Notes under the pieces: generated by a model
Told to the model about the DNA's origin: nothing
The model's input: the letters and a program-made list of their open reading frames with translations, nothing else
The model's database searches: none
Source: Marinobacter denitrificans
GTDB lineage: Bacteria > Pseudomonadota > Gammaproteobacteria > Pseudomonadales > Oleiphilaceae
DNA: 64,000 nt
NCBI RefSeq assembly: GCF_008795955.1
Contig: NZ_VMHN01000011.1
Location: 83,517-147,516 of the forward strand
Direction: 5' to 3'
Position numbers and translations under genes: made by a program
Shown: piece after piece, positions 15,839 to 24,612 of the stretch
How the letters are laid out: each line of letters opens with the position of its first letter
Position numbering within the stretch: position 1 is the stretch's first letter

Positions 15839-17509
15839 TTATTTCCTGCCTCGGCTTCCGCCGCCTTGGTTACCGCCTCTGCCTGGTAAAAGACCTCTGG
15901 TGTTCCGCATAGTCCCAGCCATGCCGCCAGCAAAGGCCGAGCTTCCGGCAGCCATACCGCCGCCTACACCGCCACCACCCATGCCTCGAAGCATTGAACT
16001 TCCGGCCATGGCCATGATGGACAGCCAGATCATTGGCAGAATAAAGATGGAGCTCATGCTGACAATCCGGATCAGAAGGCTATTGGTCATCTCATCAAAC
16101 CAGCCTGCGTTGGTCGCATAGATCTGTAGGATCCGGTTGTCGAACCAGTAAGCTGCCGCCCAGATGGCATTGATAAATTCCAGGCTGAACCAGGTAACCG
16201 CCAATGCGAAAAAGGAGCTGAAGCCATAGCTTCCAAAAATCATTACGAAAGGAGCCGCGATGACCACGATCATCTGGAACATAACCAACAACATGGGCCC
16301 GGCCACTTTGAACATCTGCTGTATAGCGTTGGCCTGCAGAAATTCGTTGGCTGACGTCAGAACGTTGCCCAGCTGAGTCGCGTTATCCCACATCTGGGAC
16401 CAGAAGCCTTTATTCGCGTCAAAGTTATTGCTCATGTCCAGCTGAGTAGCTGCTGACAGATCACTGTGGTTATTTTCAAGAATCAGCTTCAGGATCATGT
16501 CTTCTTTGACCTGGTCCGGCTCGGTCTGTTTGCTGAAAACGCCAGCACCCCAAGTCTTCCAGTCATCAACAATGTCCCCGACTTCATCGTCAGGAATGTC
16601 GTCAAGAATCCTCTCTCGCAACCCATCGCCGCCATTGTTGAACCATCCCGCAGCATTTCTCTCGCCAAGCCAGACTTCTTCGCAATATGGATAGACACCG
16701 GTTTGATGGGCTGCGTCAGAATCTCGCCATGTAGGTTGTCGGGAGAATCCCTTGTTCTCATAGTTCGCAACGTATAGCTCTTTATCCCGGTAATAGGCAT
16801 CGGCGTAGCCCAACAGAATGCGACTGCCCACCCAATCGATGTCTTCCCAGGGTTCAACGTTGGTCAAAACCATGGGATTGCCTGTCACCGGATCGACCGG
16901 CGGGTTGGCCTTGTACTTGTTCACGGCCGGCTTATAGCAGGCTTCGTAGAAGTTCTGGATGTCCTTACGTAGGGTTTCATCCTGGATGGTGATATTGGAT
17001 ATCCTCATCAACATGAACTCGTAGTTGTTCACGCAGGTCATGGATTTGATGGAAGTGTGCGTAATGGCCGTTGAAACGGTTTCGACCAGCGTCCAGGCAA
17101 CCGGTTTGTGAACCTGCCACGTCTGGAGATCACTCATAGCAGAATCAAAGCCCGTTTGGGTATTGTCTCCGGTCCCTGACGCAGTGCTGGAGGGTGTATT
17201 GGTGTTCGAGGCCGTCCCACAATCCTGAACCGTTACCTCGTAGCGAACGCCAGAAAGCGTCGTGGACATGCTTTTATAGGGGATGACGCACAACATGAGC
17301 ACCAGGATCATTCCGAGCAGCGTTGTTTCCATGCTCTTGATCGTCTCACTGGCATTGCCGGCGGAATAGTTTTCCTTAAATGTACTCACGACAGCAACAA
17401 TGAAGGGAATCAGAGCCACCCCGGTTCCGACGAGGACATCCCAGATGGCCTCGTACATATTCCAGCCAAACATCATTGTGTAAATTTCGAGGTAGGTATT
17501 GGCGACCAT
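15839..17509 (-). CDS. traG: TraG-like mating-pair formation membrane protein
   Basis: A 556-residue inner-membrane protein resembling the N-terminal domain of F TraG and its counterparts in PFGI-1-type T4SS. Membrane segments appear near the start (MYEAIWDVLVGTGVALIPFIVAV), around residues 85-100 (LLGMILVLMLCVIPY) and in a C-terminal cluster (MLLVMFQMIVVIAAPFVMIF, FFALAVTWFSLEFINAIWAA). The tail is Gly/Arg-rich. The family stabilises mating pairs and assembles the channel. ATG 17509 is chosen because GGGAG lies 8 bp upstream; the longer frame would overlap the previous gene. It is last in the T4SS operon. Confidence 0.82.
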   Translation of the reverse strand: MVANTYLEIYTMMFGWNMYEAIWDVLVGTGVALIPFIVAVVSTFKENYSAGNASETIKSMETTLLGMILVLMLCVIPYKSMSTTLSGVRYEVTVQDCGTASNTNTPSSTASGTGDNTQTGFDSAMSDLQTWQVHKPVAWTLVETVSTAITHTSIKSMTCVNNYEFMLMRISNITIQDETLRKDIQNFYEACYKPAVNKYKANPPVDPVTGNPMVLTNVEPWEDIDWVGSRILLGYADAYYRDKELYVANYENKGFSRQPTWRDSDAAHQTGVYPYCEEVWLGERNAAGWFNNGGDGLRERILDDIPDDEVGDIVDDWKTWGAGVFSKQTEPDQVKEDMILKLILENNHSDLSAATQLDMSNNFDANKGFWSQMWDNATQLGNVLTSANEFLQANAIQQMFKVAGPMLLVMFQMIVVIAAPFVMIFGSYGFSSFFALAVTWFSLEFINAIWAAAYWFDNRILQIYATNAGWFDEMTNSLLIRIVSMSSIFILPMIWLSIMAMAGSSMLRGMGGGGVGGGMAAGSSAFAGGMAGTMRNTRGLLPGRGGNQGGGSRGRK

Positions 17510-17514
17510 TCCGG

Positions 17515-17880
17515 CTATCTCCCTATGCCGAACTGTTGGATAAGTACGATCTCGACAAACGCCAGCAACAGAGCAATTTTCCACCACTGCGATCGCATGA
17601 ACTTAAAGTCCGCGGCATGCTTTTTTTCCAGCGCAAGCCACTTCTCGTTCGACGTTTCGCCGCGATCCGGCAAACGGGTGGCGTAGCGAGAAATCGCTGG
17701 CCAAGCGGCCACTATGGCGACAAAAAAGGCGACTCTGTACCAGGTCAATTCGGCTATTAAGTCGAGGGATTTGACCTCCTCTGCCGAAGTATCCGTCAAA
17801 GCCGCGACAACCATGCCGATGATCATCAGGGCAGCGACGCCGCCCATAGAAACCATCAGGAACTTCCGGGTTTTTTGCAT
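17515..17880 (-). CDS. Small T4SS-associated inner-membrane protein
   Basis: A 121-residue protein with two or three hydrophobic segments: FLMVSMGGVAALMIIGMVVAAL, WYRVAFFVAIVAAWPAI and WWKIALLLAFVEIVLIQQF. Its start overlaps the stop of the upstream gene (TGATG), so it is coupled into the operon. A small membrane protein at this position, between the TIGR03755 and traG homologues, occurs in related integrative elements. Its role is unknown. Confidence 0.65.
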   Translation of the reverse strand: MQKTRKFLMVSMGGVAALMIIGMVVAALTDTSAEEVKSLDLIAELTWYRVAFFVAIVAAWPAISRYATRLPDRGETSNEKWLALEKKHAADFKFMRSQWWKIALLLAFVEIVLIQQFGIGR

Positions 17881-19235
17881 CACTGAACTCCAAAACTGTT
17901 CAGGCCGGACGGTTTGTTGCCTGACGGTAGGTTTGTGTTTTGGTAGATCCGCTCTTCGGTGCCTAGCAAATGGCCAATTGTTCTCTCTGCTACCGCCTCG
18001 CGGGTCTCAATTTCCTGATCGAGTTGGGCCAACTCAACGTTCAGGTGATCAATCGCGTTATCAATAATGGCGATCGCGGTATCCATGTTGGCAACGTTCG
18101 GCTCTTTAACGCCCGAACGGAGCATTTGAGTTAGGAAGCGACCCTGCTCAACAAGACGTGTATACGCAATTTCGCTCGACAATTTGCGCAGCATCTCTTC
18201 CTGAACGGTTGGATTACGCTTTCGGATGGCTTTGATGACAAGATCGGTCACACGGACCCCAGGAGGAGCGGAAACCCGATTCAGGTTTTGCCAACTGAGA
18301 GCCGTAGTTCCGTCCACCAAGTCTTCGAGGTCATCGTAAAGATCCTGTTCCATGTCACGATGACGGTAGGCTAGACCTTTGCCAGGGCGGGAAGTGATTT
18401 TTTTACAGTTATCGCAGGTTCGGATTTCAGAATCGCCGACCACGGATACTGCCCAATCGGCGGCCTGAATCGGACCGTTCCAGTATTCCCAAAGCGCGTT
18501 GCCCTGCCCGTCTGCAACGGACACAGACGCCGAGTCACAGCTGTCGTTGCGATCAAACAGGACGTTGTAGCCCACCATCACAACGTCTCTTAAGGCACGG
18601 ATTGGCGGCTGTCCGGCTCCACCTTTTTTGCTGTTGCAGACCCATTCTGAGCCCGCATCGCCGTGGTTAGAGCCATCCACGTTCTCTTTTGCTGCCACAG
18701 CATCACCACCAGTAGCCCCAATATTCCAGGACCAGTCCGCCACCTTGGCGTTCATCTTGAACTTTTCCCATGGGTAATCGGTGGAATCGCCCATCATCAG
18801 ATTCGCCATTTCCTGACAGGACGATTCGGCGAATTCAAAGTCCATCTTGCCCTGCAGAATGCCCTGCTGAAGAAGGTCATAGAGTCCAGGATCGGCTTTT
18901 TGAATGGCCAACGCCGGCAGGGAGGCAACCGCAGCTGTCGCGCTGTTAATGACGTTGTCCATCATGTTTTTGAAACCGTCCGTGAGTCCGTTCAACTGGT
19001 TTTTCACCGTCATTTTTGGATCGAACTCACCACATGCCATGTTCAAATCCCAGCCTGCACCAAAACTCAAAATCGGTATCGAGTGAATTTTGGTCGGCGG
19101 ACCAGAAATAAGCCCTCCCCCAATCTGATAGTCCATCAGTGTGTTCAGCCGGGGCGACGTTGTTTCCATCGCATTCGCGCTAGCCGCCAACGATCCCGCA
19201 AGCACCACGCCAATCCATTGATTACGATTTTTCAT
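17880..19235 (-). CDS. T4SS protein, TIGR03755/PFL_4711-like (TraH role)
   Basis: A 451-residue exported protein with a signal peptide (MKNRNQWIGVVLAGSLAASANA). The mature part includes LNTLMDYQIGGGLISGPP, conserved-looking Cys-bearing segments (LNMACGEFDPKM, FEFAESSCQEMANLMMGD, CDNCKKITSRPGKG) and a helical C-terminus (IDHLNVELAQLDQEIETREA). It corresponds in position and length to the TraH-like protein of PFGI-1 elements, a periplasmic component for pilus assembly and mating. It sits directly after the TraU-like gene. Confidence 0.78.
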   Translation of the reverse strand: MKNRNQWIGVVLAGSLAASANAMETTSPRLNTLMDYQIGGGLISGPPTKIHSIPILSFGAGWDLNMACGEFDPKMTVKNQLNGLTDGFKNMMDNVINSATAAVASLPALAIQKADPGLYDLLQQGILQGKMDFEFAESSCQEMANLMMGDSTDYPWEKFKMNAKVADWSWNIGATGGDAVAAKENVDGSNHGDAGSEWVCNSKKGGAGQPPIRALRDVVMVGYNVLFDRNDSCDSASVSVADGQGNALWEYWNGPIQAADWAVSVVGDSEIRTCDNCKKITSRPGKGLAYRHRDMEQDLYDDLEDLVDGTTALSWQNLNRVSAPPGVRVTDLVIKAIRKRNPTVQEEMLRKLSSEIAYTRLVEQGRFLTQMLRSGVKEPNVANMDTAIAIIDNAIDHLNVELAQLDQEIETREAVAERTIGHLLGTEERIYQNTNLPSGNKPSGLNSFGVQ

Positions 19236-19284
19236 TGCCTTAAATCCTTATAAATCTTTTGATGACGGTCGGTTTGGAACGTCT

Positions 19285-20430
19285 TCAGCCAGAGTGCCAA
19301 ATCAAAGACGACCCCCGTCGTTGACAGCACTTGTATGCTCGCCAGAAATTCCAGACATAAGAATCGTCGTCGGAACGCTTACTCATTGAGGGTGTGGCGC
19401 CATAGGGAAACTTTTGGCATGAGCTTTCATCCTGCGGATACAACATCTGGAAGACACCGGTATCTTTATCGTTCTGATTCAGTGGGCCGGGCGGCCAATA
19501 TCCGTCTTCACTGGGCTGACCGATGGTGAAATAAAGGTGAGGCTCGTTCGGGCGGGTCACGAAGTGCATGGCGCGAAAAGCGGTAAGAACACCCGATTTA
19601 AGACCGTCCGCCTGGGTCAGAAACCCGCTTCTGGGAAATACACCTCCATAACTGTTGTGGCCAGATCCGAGTCTATCCATGCCGACCGCCCATGAAATCG
19701 GGTAGAAAAATTCCGGCAGGTGCCAGCGCCAGGCGATGGAGTCCAGGTTTGAGATGAAATAGGGATAGAACGGGAAGGTACGTCCTGCACAGACCATTCC
19801 AAATAGGCCCTGGGCCAGCGTGTTATAAGCCACCAGCGCAGGATTCCCGTATGAGTCCACCAATTTGAAATCGAGGTTTACATGGTCATAACGGGTGGCT
19901 TCATTGGAGCGGCCACCTTCTACCTTGTCGACGTTGTGGTTCGTGACCCATCCAATCATGGTTGTCACCCATGAGGAATCGTTCTCAGCCATTGAGATCT
20001 GGTTTATGTCCTGGGATTCGGTCCATGGCTCCCCGGCAGCGCGGTCATAAGACTGCACCACCAGGTCCGGTACAAAGTTTTTGACCTTGATGGACGTGTC
20101 TACCCAGCAGACAAAGGCGGCACAGGTCATCCAGATGCAAGCACCACGGATTTCCCAGTCCATACAGCTCAGAGCGGCGGACATGGTCTGATCGACGATT
20201 TCGAAGGTATCGATGACGCCATCGTAGGTGTCGTTCAGCTCGCCATGACAGGCGATACATTCCACCTGGCCATCACGTTCTTCCAGGCGGTTCTGGGTGT
20301 CCGTAATGGTCGCGTCCCTGACTGCGTCCAAATCGCCCGGGTCGTAGTTCGTCCACTCGCTCGGGTAGGCAAAAGCGTTCCCGGCACTGCCAATCAACAC
20401 CAGAAACACCAGAGAAATGAACGTCCGCAT
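19285..20430 (-). CDS. T4SS protein, TIGR03756/PFL_4710-like (TraU role)
   Basis: A 381-residue exported, Cys-rich protein with signal peptide MRTFISLVFLVLIGSAGNA then FA. Segments such as CMDWEIRGACIWMTCAAFVC, WSVQDV-free WRWHLPEFFYPISWAVG, and the C-terminal WRAYKCCQRRGSSLIW match the TraU-like proteins of this T4SS class. TraU proteins are periplasmic and rely on disulphides. The preceding gene encodes a thioredoxin-like factor that may assist folding. It starts 1 bp after that gene ends. Confidence 0.8.
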   Translation of the reverse strand: MRTFISLVFLVLIGSAGNAFAYPSEWTNYDPGDLDAVRDATITDTQNRLEERDGQVECIACHGELNDTYDGVIDTFEIVDQTMSAALSCMDWEIRGACIWMTCAAFVCWVDTSIKVKNFVPDLVVQSYDRAAGEPWTESQDINQISMAENDSSWVTTMIGWVTNHNVDKVEGGRSNEATRYDHVNLDFKLVDSYGNPALVAYNTLAQGLFGMVCAGRTFPFYPYFISNLDSIAWRWHLPEFFYPISWAVGMDRLGSGHNSYGGVFPRSGFLTQADGLKSGVLTAFRAMHFVTRPNEPHLYFTIGQPSEDGYWPPGPLNQNDKDTGVFQMLYPQDESSCQKFPYGATPSMSKRSDDDSYVWNFWRAYKCCQRRGSSLIWHSG

Positions 20431-20431
20431 G

Positions 20432-20899
20432 TCAGTGGTTCTCCCGGCTATAGACGGCCAGTGCCGCCTTTAATGAGCGCTCGCCGTAAACCACTTGGCG
20501 GTCGTTGAAAACGATGGCCGGAAGCTTTTCGATGCCAAAGCGCATCGCAGCTTCAATGGCCTGGGCCCCTGCTTGTATTTCCTGATTGATCGCTGGCCAG
20601 TGGGCGCTGTTAAGCACCTGGCTGAAAGCGTCTCTATATGCTTTCTCGACCTTGGTGGGTTGGATCTTCTTCGGGACCAAGGCACGCATCCGTTGATTGA
20701 GCTGCTTGGTTGCGCGATTTTTGGAGTCCATGTCGTATACCTCAATTTGCACCCGGTCAGACAAGCGCTCGTCCTGCAGGACAAACTGATCATTGGTTTC
20801 AAATATCCGGATGGTCTGTATGGAGTCAGCCGCGAGCGTTGAGGCACTGGCAAGCACCGTAACGACAAAACCCAAGGATTGAAGCAGATGACGATTCAT
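20432..20899 (-). CDS. T4SS thioredoxin-fold protein, TIGR03757/PFL_4709-like
   Basis: A 155-residue periplasmic protein with signal peptide (MNRHLLQSLGFVVTVLASAS, cleavage near TLAA). The body resembles TrbC/DsbC-like thioredoxin folds: IEVYDMDSKNRATKQLNQRM and the C-terminal cis-Pro-like IEKLPAIVFNDRQVVYGERSL. No CxxC is present, so redox activity is unlikely and a structural or chaperone role is more plausible. Start overlaps the traC stop by 1 bp, placing it firmly in the operon. Confidence 0.75.
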   Translation of the reverse strand: MNRHLLQSLGFVVTVLASASTLAADSIQTIRIFETNDQFVLQDERLSDRVQIEVYDMDSKNRATKQLNQRMRALVPKKIQPTKVEKAYRDAFSQVLNSAHWPAINQEIQAGAQAIEAAMRFGIEKLPAIVFNDRQVVYGERSLKAALAVYSRENH

Positions 20900-23800
20900 C
20901 AGTTGTCCTCCTCCGCAACGGTCGCACGAAGGGTTTCCATGACTTCTTTGGCAACAACCTGCTGGCCCTGCTCGCTCTGGAGTTTCTCAAGGCGCTCGAG
21001 AGTGACCCGGGCTTGAGACATGGGATTATTCGCCGCCGGTACCGGATCGGCCGGTTTCGGAGCGATGCCACGGTAAAAGTCGATCATCTTGCCGACATAC
21101 TCCGCAGCTTCCACTTCCGTGATGCCGAACTTGCGCATGTATTTGGCACGCTCGGTTTTTTCATCTTTTTCCGTGCCCGCCAAGGACAGGTAAAGCGAGG
21201 GCGGGACGTTCCGAAACAGGGCTTCCATGTTTTCGGACAGAACAACGCCCTCGGTGTACTTCTTGGGCTCTTTCCGAGCAGAAAGCATGAGCTGCTTCTG
21301 CTCAATACTGAGGTTTTTGAAACGCGCAATTTCCTCGATTTCGTCCTGAGGCATAACCAGGGCAATCCACCACTCGATCATGTTGAGCATCTTGCGGGCG
21401 GAGTTGGGGAAGTCCCCCATGTTCTGAGTCGCTACCCACCACCAGGCACCAAGCTTTCGCCACATCTTCACGACTTTGACCACGAACGGCGCCAGCAATG
21501 GATTTGTGGTGATAATGTGCCCTTCGTCTGTCAGCATCACGATCGGACGCTCGTCGTGCTGATGCTTCTCGGCAAGGTTGTTGATCCGCATCATTATTGA
21601 GGTATAGGCGATCGCCAGCTGAGCGTTGTAACCCTCCCGGGCGAACGTCGCTAGGTCTACGATAGTCACATCGGTATCCGGCCAGCCATCTCCATCTGTA
21701 TTGAAGACCTCGCCCTCGAACCCATCACAGAACATCCGTAGGGATTCTCCCATTTCGAAAGCACGGGACTGACGGTGTTCCGGGTAGGCCGGATCTTTCG
21801 TGATCATCCGGAATCCTTCCGAGACATCCGAAGTCATGGTGCGGCGGCCTTCTGACCTGGCGAGCTTCGCGCCATTGAGAATCGCATCCCGGATCATCCG
21901 CCGGTCTGCACGGGTTAGCTTTTTCGCCTCCTCCTCTTCACCGCCGGTGATCATCAGTGTGGCGACAATTTCCATCTCACCCATAATGTCCCGCTGCTCG
22001 TCACCCTCGTCGTCCGAGCCCGAGTCCTCATCCATCATCATGTCGGCCAGAACGTCCATGGCCGCACGGGCGCGAACATCCTTGCGCTCTGCTTCGGTCA
22101 GTTCGTCATAGGACTTGGTGATGTCACCGATGCGGATTTTCTCGGGGATGTGTGCGATCAAGTCGTCTTCGCCAACCAATGCAGAATCAGAGACGATTCG
22201 CGAGCCAAGCAGATCTTCCTCATCTTTGGACAGCATCTGATCGGCGTCTACGAAAGGCGGCAGCGATACCCCTGCCCCAGGCTTGAGCTGAATCTTATTT
22301 ACAGACAGGCCCTGAGAGGCGAAATAATCAGCCAGCAGACCAAAGCTGTTACCGGCCTCAACAATGAACAGCCGCGGGCGCTGGAGTGCCATGATCTGGG
22401 CTGACATGTTGGTGATGTGTGCCGACTTGCCGGCACCGGTCGGGCCAAGAATGAGGCCATGCGCGTTCTTCTTGCGGTCATTCCCGTTGAACGGGTCGTA
22501 GGACACCGGCTCGCCACCGCGATTAAAGGCGGTCTGCCCCGGATTTCCGGTACCGCGATGCCGCCCGAAAAGGGAGGTAAGGTTTGCTAGGTGTTGGGCC
22601 CAAACAGGACGGGTCGCCTTGAAATTGGCGTCCATGCTGGGCTCGTAAACCATGGGCAGGTTGTAAATGTACGCATCGAGGCCGAGGGATTCGTCTTCTT
22701 CCCGAACCGGCGCGAGCTGATTCGTCAGCAGAATCGTACTGGCCGCGTTGGTTTTTTTGCGCAGGTCTTTCAGGTTTTCGCCACGCAGGTAAACACACAT
22801 CATCGAGCGATAGATCTTGTGCTTGTTACCCATAAGAGACTTGGCAACTTCGCAGTCTTCGCGCGTCATCGTTGCGTCGACGGACTCACCCTTGGATTTG
22901 TCCTGAATCCGGTTGATATGGTTCTGAACTTCGTCCTGAGGCGTGACGATAATGGTCGTTGCGATCATAGTGCCTGGCGGCATCTTATCCATCATGCAGG
23001 AAGCTTTGCCGGTTGATAGGCCGTCCGGAGTGGTCGCACTTACTTCGCCGGCGATCTGGCCGATCTTGGGCGTCCGACGAATCTTGTGCACTCGCAAACA
23101 ACGGTGTGGGAGGCCATCAAACCACCAGGTTTGTGACGGGGCATCAGACTTTGGCAAAGCAAAGAACAGGCTTTCAGCGAAATCATCACCGGCCGGCAAA
23201 CTTTCCTCGTCTGGGTAGGACGCCAGTTCAACGAACTTCTGGCGATCTCCGTCGGTAAGCTCCGGACGCGGATTGAACCACTTCAACAGCCATTCATAGA
23301 CTTCCTTTCCGCCATTACGAACCAGGCCAATTCCAGCATCTCGGAAAGCAGCATCCAGCTTTTCGATAGTGTCATTGAGCTCTTCTTCCGGCGTCATGCC
23401 CGCGTAGGATTTCCACTTCTCGGGCAGTCTCCGGTAGACAGCGAGTTTGATCCGGCGCTGGCCACCACTCCAGGGCGCATCGAGAACTTCTTTATCCTCG
23501 AACAGTCCGCCTTCCTTACAGATTCCGCGCAGATGGATTTCCATCGTTCTCAGCCATTCCTGAGTGAACGATGAATCCCGGCAGTAGTGCTTCGGGTAGA
23601 GACGCAATTTCTGGATGTAATCTTCCAGGTTGTCGTCATCATAGGTGTACTGCTGGATGATCCAGGGCCCTGCCGTCATTTCCTCGAAGCAGTCCTGAAG
23701 GGCGTCCTGAATCATATCCCGCCGATTCTGCAACCAGTTGTAGGAACGACCTTCTGTGGCAATCGGGATGATGTCGAAAACAGCACCTACGCTTTTCCCG

Positions 23801-24021
23801 TCATCCAACAGCATCGTTTGAGACTCGCTTTGGAATTCATACCAAGGCAGTTTCTCAACGAACGATGAGGGGCGGCGGTAAATGCGCTTTACCGCAGTTT
23901 TCGTGAGTGGTTTGCGCTGCCCTTCCCCGTCATTACTGGCAGTCTGGATTCCGACGTTCGGTTTCACCGGTTTCTTCGGTGCCGGCACCAGAATGTCTTT
24001 AATTGCCTTGGCTAAGTCCAC
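20899..24021 (-). CDS. traC: T4SS ATPase TraC/VirB4 (TIGR03744-like)
   Basis: A 1040-residue cytoplasmic ATPase powering pilus and channel assembly. Walker A is GPTGAGKS at residues 526-533 and Walker B is IVMLTDEGH near 840. The N-terminal CagE/TrbE/VirB domain occupies about residues 50-450. An acidic insert (MMDEDSGSDDEGDEQ) lies in the ATPase domain. Start is GTG 24021 with AGGAGG 8 bp upstream. Motifs and length match VirB4 proteins of PFGI-1/ICEclc-type systems. No frameshift is seen over 3.1 kb. Confidence 0.92.
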   Translation of the reverse strand: MDLAKAIKDILVPAPKKPVKPNVGIQTASNDGEGQRKPLTKTAVKRIYRRPSSFVEKLPWYEFQSESQTMLLDDGKSVGAVFDIIPIATEGRSYNWLQNRRDMIQDALQDCFEEMTAGPWIIQQYTYDDDNLEDYIQKLRLYPKHYCRDSSFTQEWLRTMEIHLRGICKEGGLFEDKEVLDAPWSGGQRRIKLAVYRRLPEKWKSYAGMTPEEELNDTIEKLDAAFRDAGIGLVRNGGKEVYEWLLKWFNPRPELTDGDRQKFVELASYPDEESLPAGDDFAESLFFALPKSDAPSQTWWFDGLPHRCLRVHKIRRTPKIGQIAGEVSATTPDGLSTGKASCMMDKMPPGTMIATTIIVTPQDEVQNHINRIQDKSKGESVDATMTREDCEVAKSLMGNKHKIYRSMMCVYLRGENLKDLRKKTNAASTILLTNQLAPVREEDESLGLDAYIYNLPMVYEPSMDANFKATRPVWAQHLANLTSLFGRHRGTGNPGQTAFNRGGEPVSYDPFNGNDRKKNAHGLILGPTGAGKSAHITNMSAQIMALQRPRLFIVEAGNSFGLLADYFASQGLSVNKIQLKPGAGVSLPPFVDADQMLSKDEEDLLGSRIVSDSALVGEDDLIAHIPEKIRIGDITKSYDELTEAERKDVRARAAMDVLADMMMDEDSGSDDEGDEQRDIMGEMEIVATLMITGGEEEEAKKLTRADRRMIRDAILNGAKLARSEGRRTMTSDVSEGFRMITKDPAYPEHRQSRAFEMGESLRMFCDGFEGEVFNTDGDGWPDTDVTIVDLATFAREGYNAQLAIAYTSIMMRINNLAEKHQHDERPIVMLTDEGHIITTNPLLAPFVVKVVKMWRKLGAWWWVATQNMGDFPNSARKMLNMIEWWIALVMPQDEIEEIARFKNLSIEQKQLMLSARKEPKKYTEGVVLSENMEALFRNVPPSLYLSLAGTEKDEKTERAKYMRKFGITEVEAAEYVGKMIDFYRGIAPKPADPVPAANNPMSQARVTLERLEKLQSEQGQQVVAKEVMETLRATVAEEDN

Positions 24022-24024
24022 GGA

Positions 24025-24195
24025 TTACGCCTCCTGTCCTTGCGCTATCTCGGGTGCAGGGCTATCAGCCGTGGCTGGGAAGGCGGCCTTATCACCTTTC
24101 CGATCCCACACCCGTCCCTGAATCAAATATGCGGTTTTCGTTCTGCTTGTCTGCGGAAGACCTACTTTCACTGTGTTTGGGTTTACGGCTCTCAC
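24025..24195 (-). CDS. Small 56-residue ORF between the lipoprotein and traC
   Basis: A GTG at 24195, 3 bp after the lipoprotein stop, opens a 56-codon frame that ends 3 bp before the traC GTG. It fills an otherwise unexplained 177-bp gap in a tightly packed operon. The peptide begins MRAVNPNTVKVGLPQTSRTK and continues with YLIQGRVWDRKGDKAAFP. It has no membrane helix. GGAG lies 8 bp upstream. I know no homologue, so it rests on spacing and ribosome-binding site only. Confidence 0.5.
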   Translation of the reverse strand: MRAVNPNTVKVGLPQTSRTKTAYLIQGRVWDRKGDKAAFPATADSPAPEIAQGQEA

Positions 24196-24198
24196 CCT

Positions 24199-24612
24199 TC
24201 AGTCTCCGAATCGGTTCCCAAGATCAGAAAGCTCTCCGGGAAGCGCATAATGGTCCTTTTCCCACATTCTGAATTCGGTCAAATAACCCGGAATTGGAAC
24301 TTCGTCCTGGGTCGCCAGATGCGGACCAACGAACATGTACATTTTCGGGTTCGGCAGCATTCTGAACTTGCTCTGCAACTGGGTTTTCTCGGTGCGAACG
24401 TAGTCACTAAGCTCCACATCGCCCTCGATCATTGGGCGGCGAATTAGCGACCGGGTATCAATGAGCTTGCCATCCCCAATTCCGCTCATGTGCTGGCCAT
24501 AAACGGTTGCCATGTCCCTGTCGGGCTGCGGAATGAAGTTGTCCTTGTTGGCGCAACCTGCCAACGAGAGGCTAATCAAGCTGGTAATCAGAACGGCGCG
24601 AGAGGTCTGCAT
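24199..24612 (-). CDS. T4SS lipoprotein, TIGR03751-like (TraV role)
   Basis: A 137-residue lipoprotein with signal MQTSRAVLITSLISLSLAGC and Cys 20 as the lipid anchor. The mature part includes YGQHMSGIGDGKLIDTRSLI and RMLPNPKMYMFVGPHLATQ, segments typical of the conjugative lipoprotein that follows the TraB homologue in these operons. It probably helps form the outer-membrane core complex. Its start lies 41 bp inside the end of the upstream TraB-like gene, implying coupling. Confidence 0.8.
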   Translation of the reverse strand: MQTSRAVLITSLISLSLAGCANKDNFIPQPDRDMATVYGQHMSGIGDGKLIDTRSLIRRPMIEGDVELSDYVRTEKTQLQSKFRMLPNPKMYMFVGPHLATQDEVPIPGYLTEFRMWEKDHYALPGELSDLGNRFGD

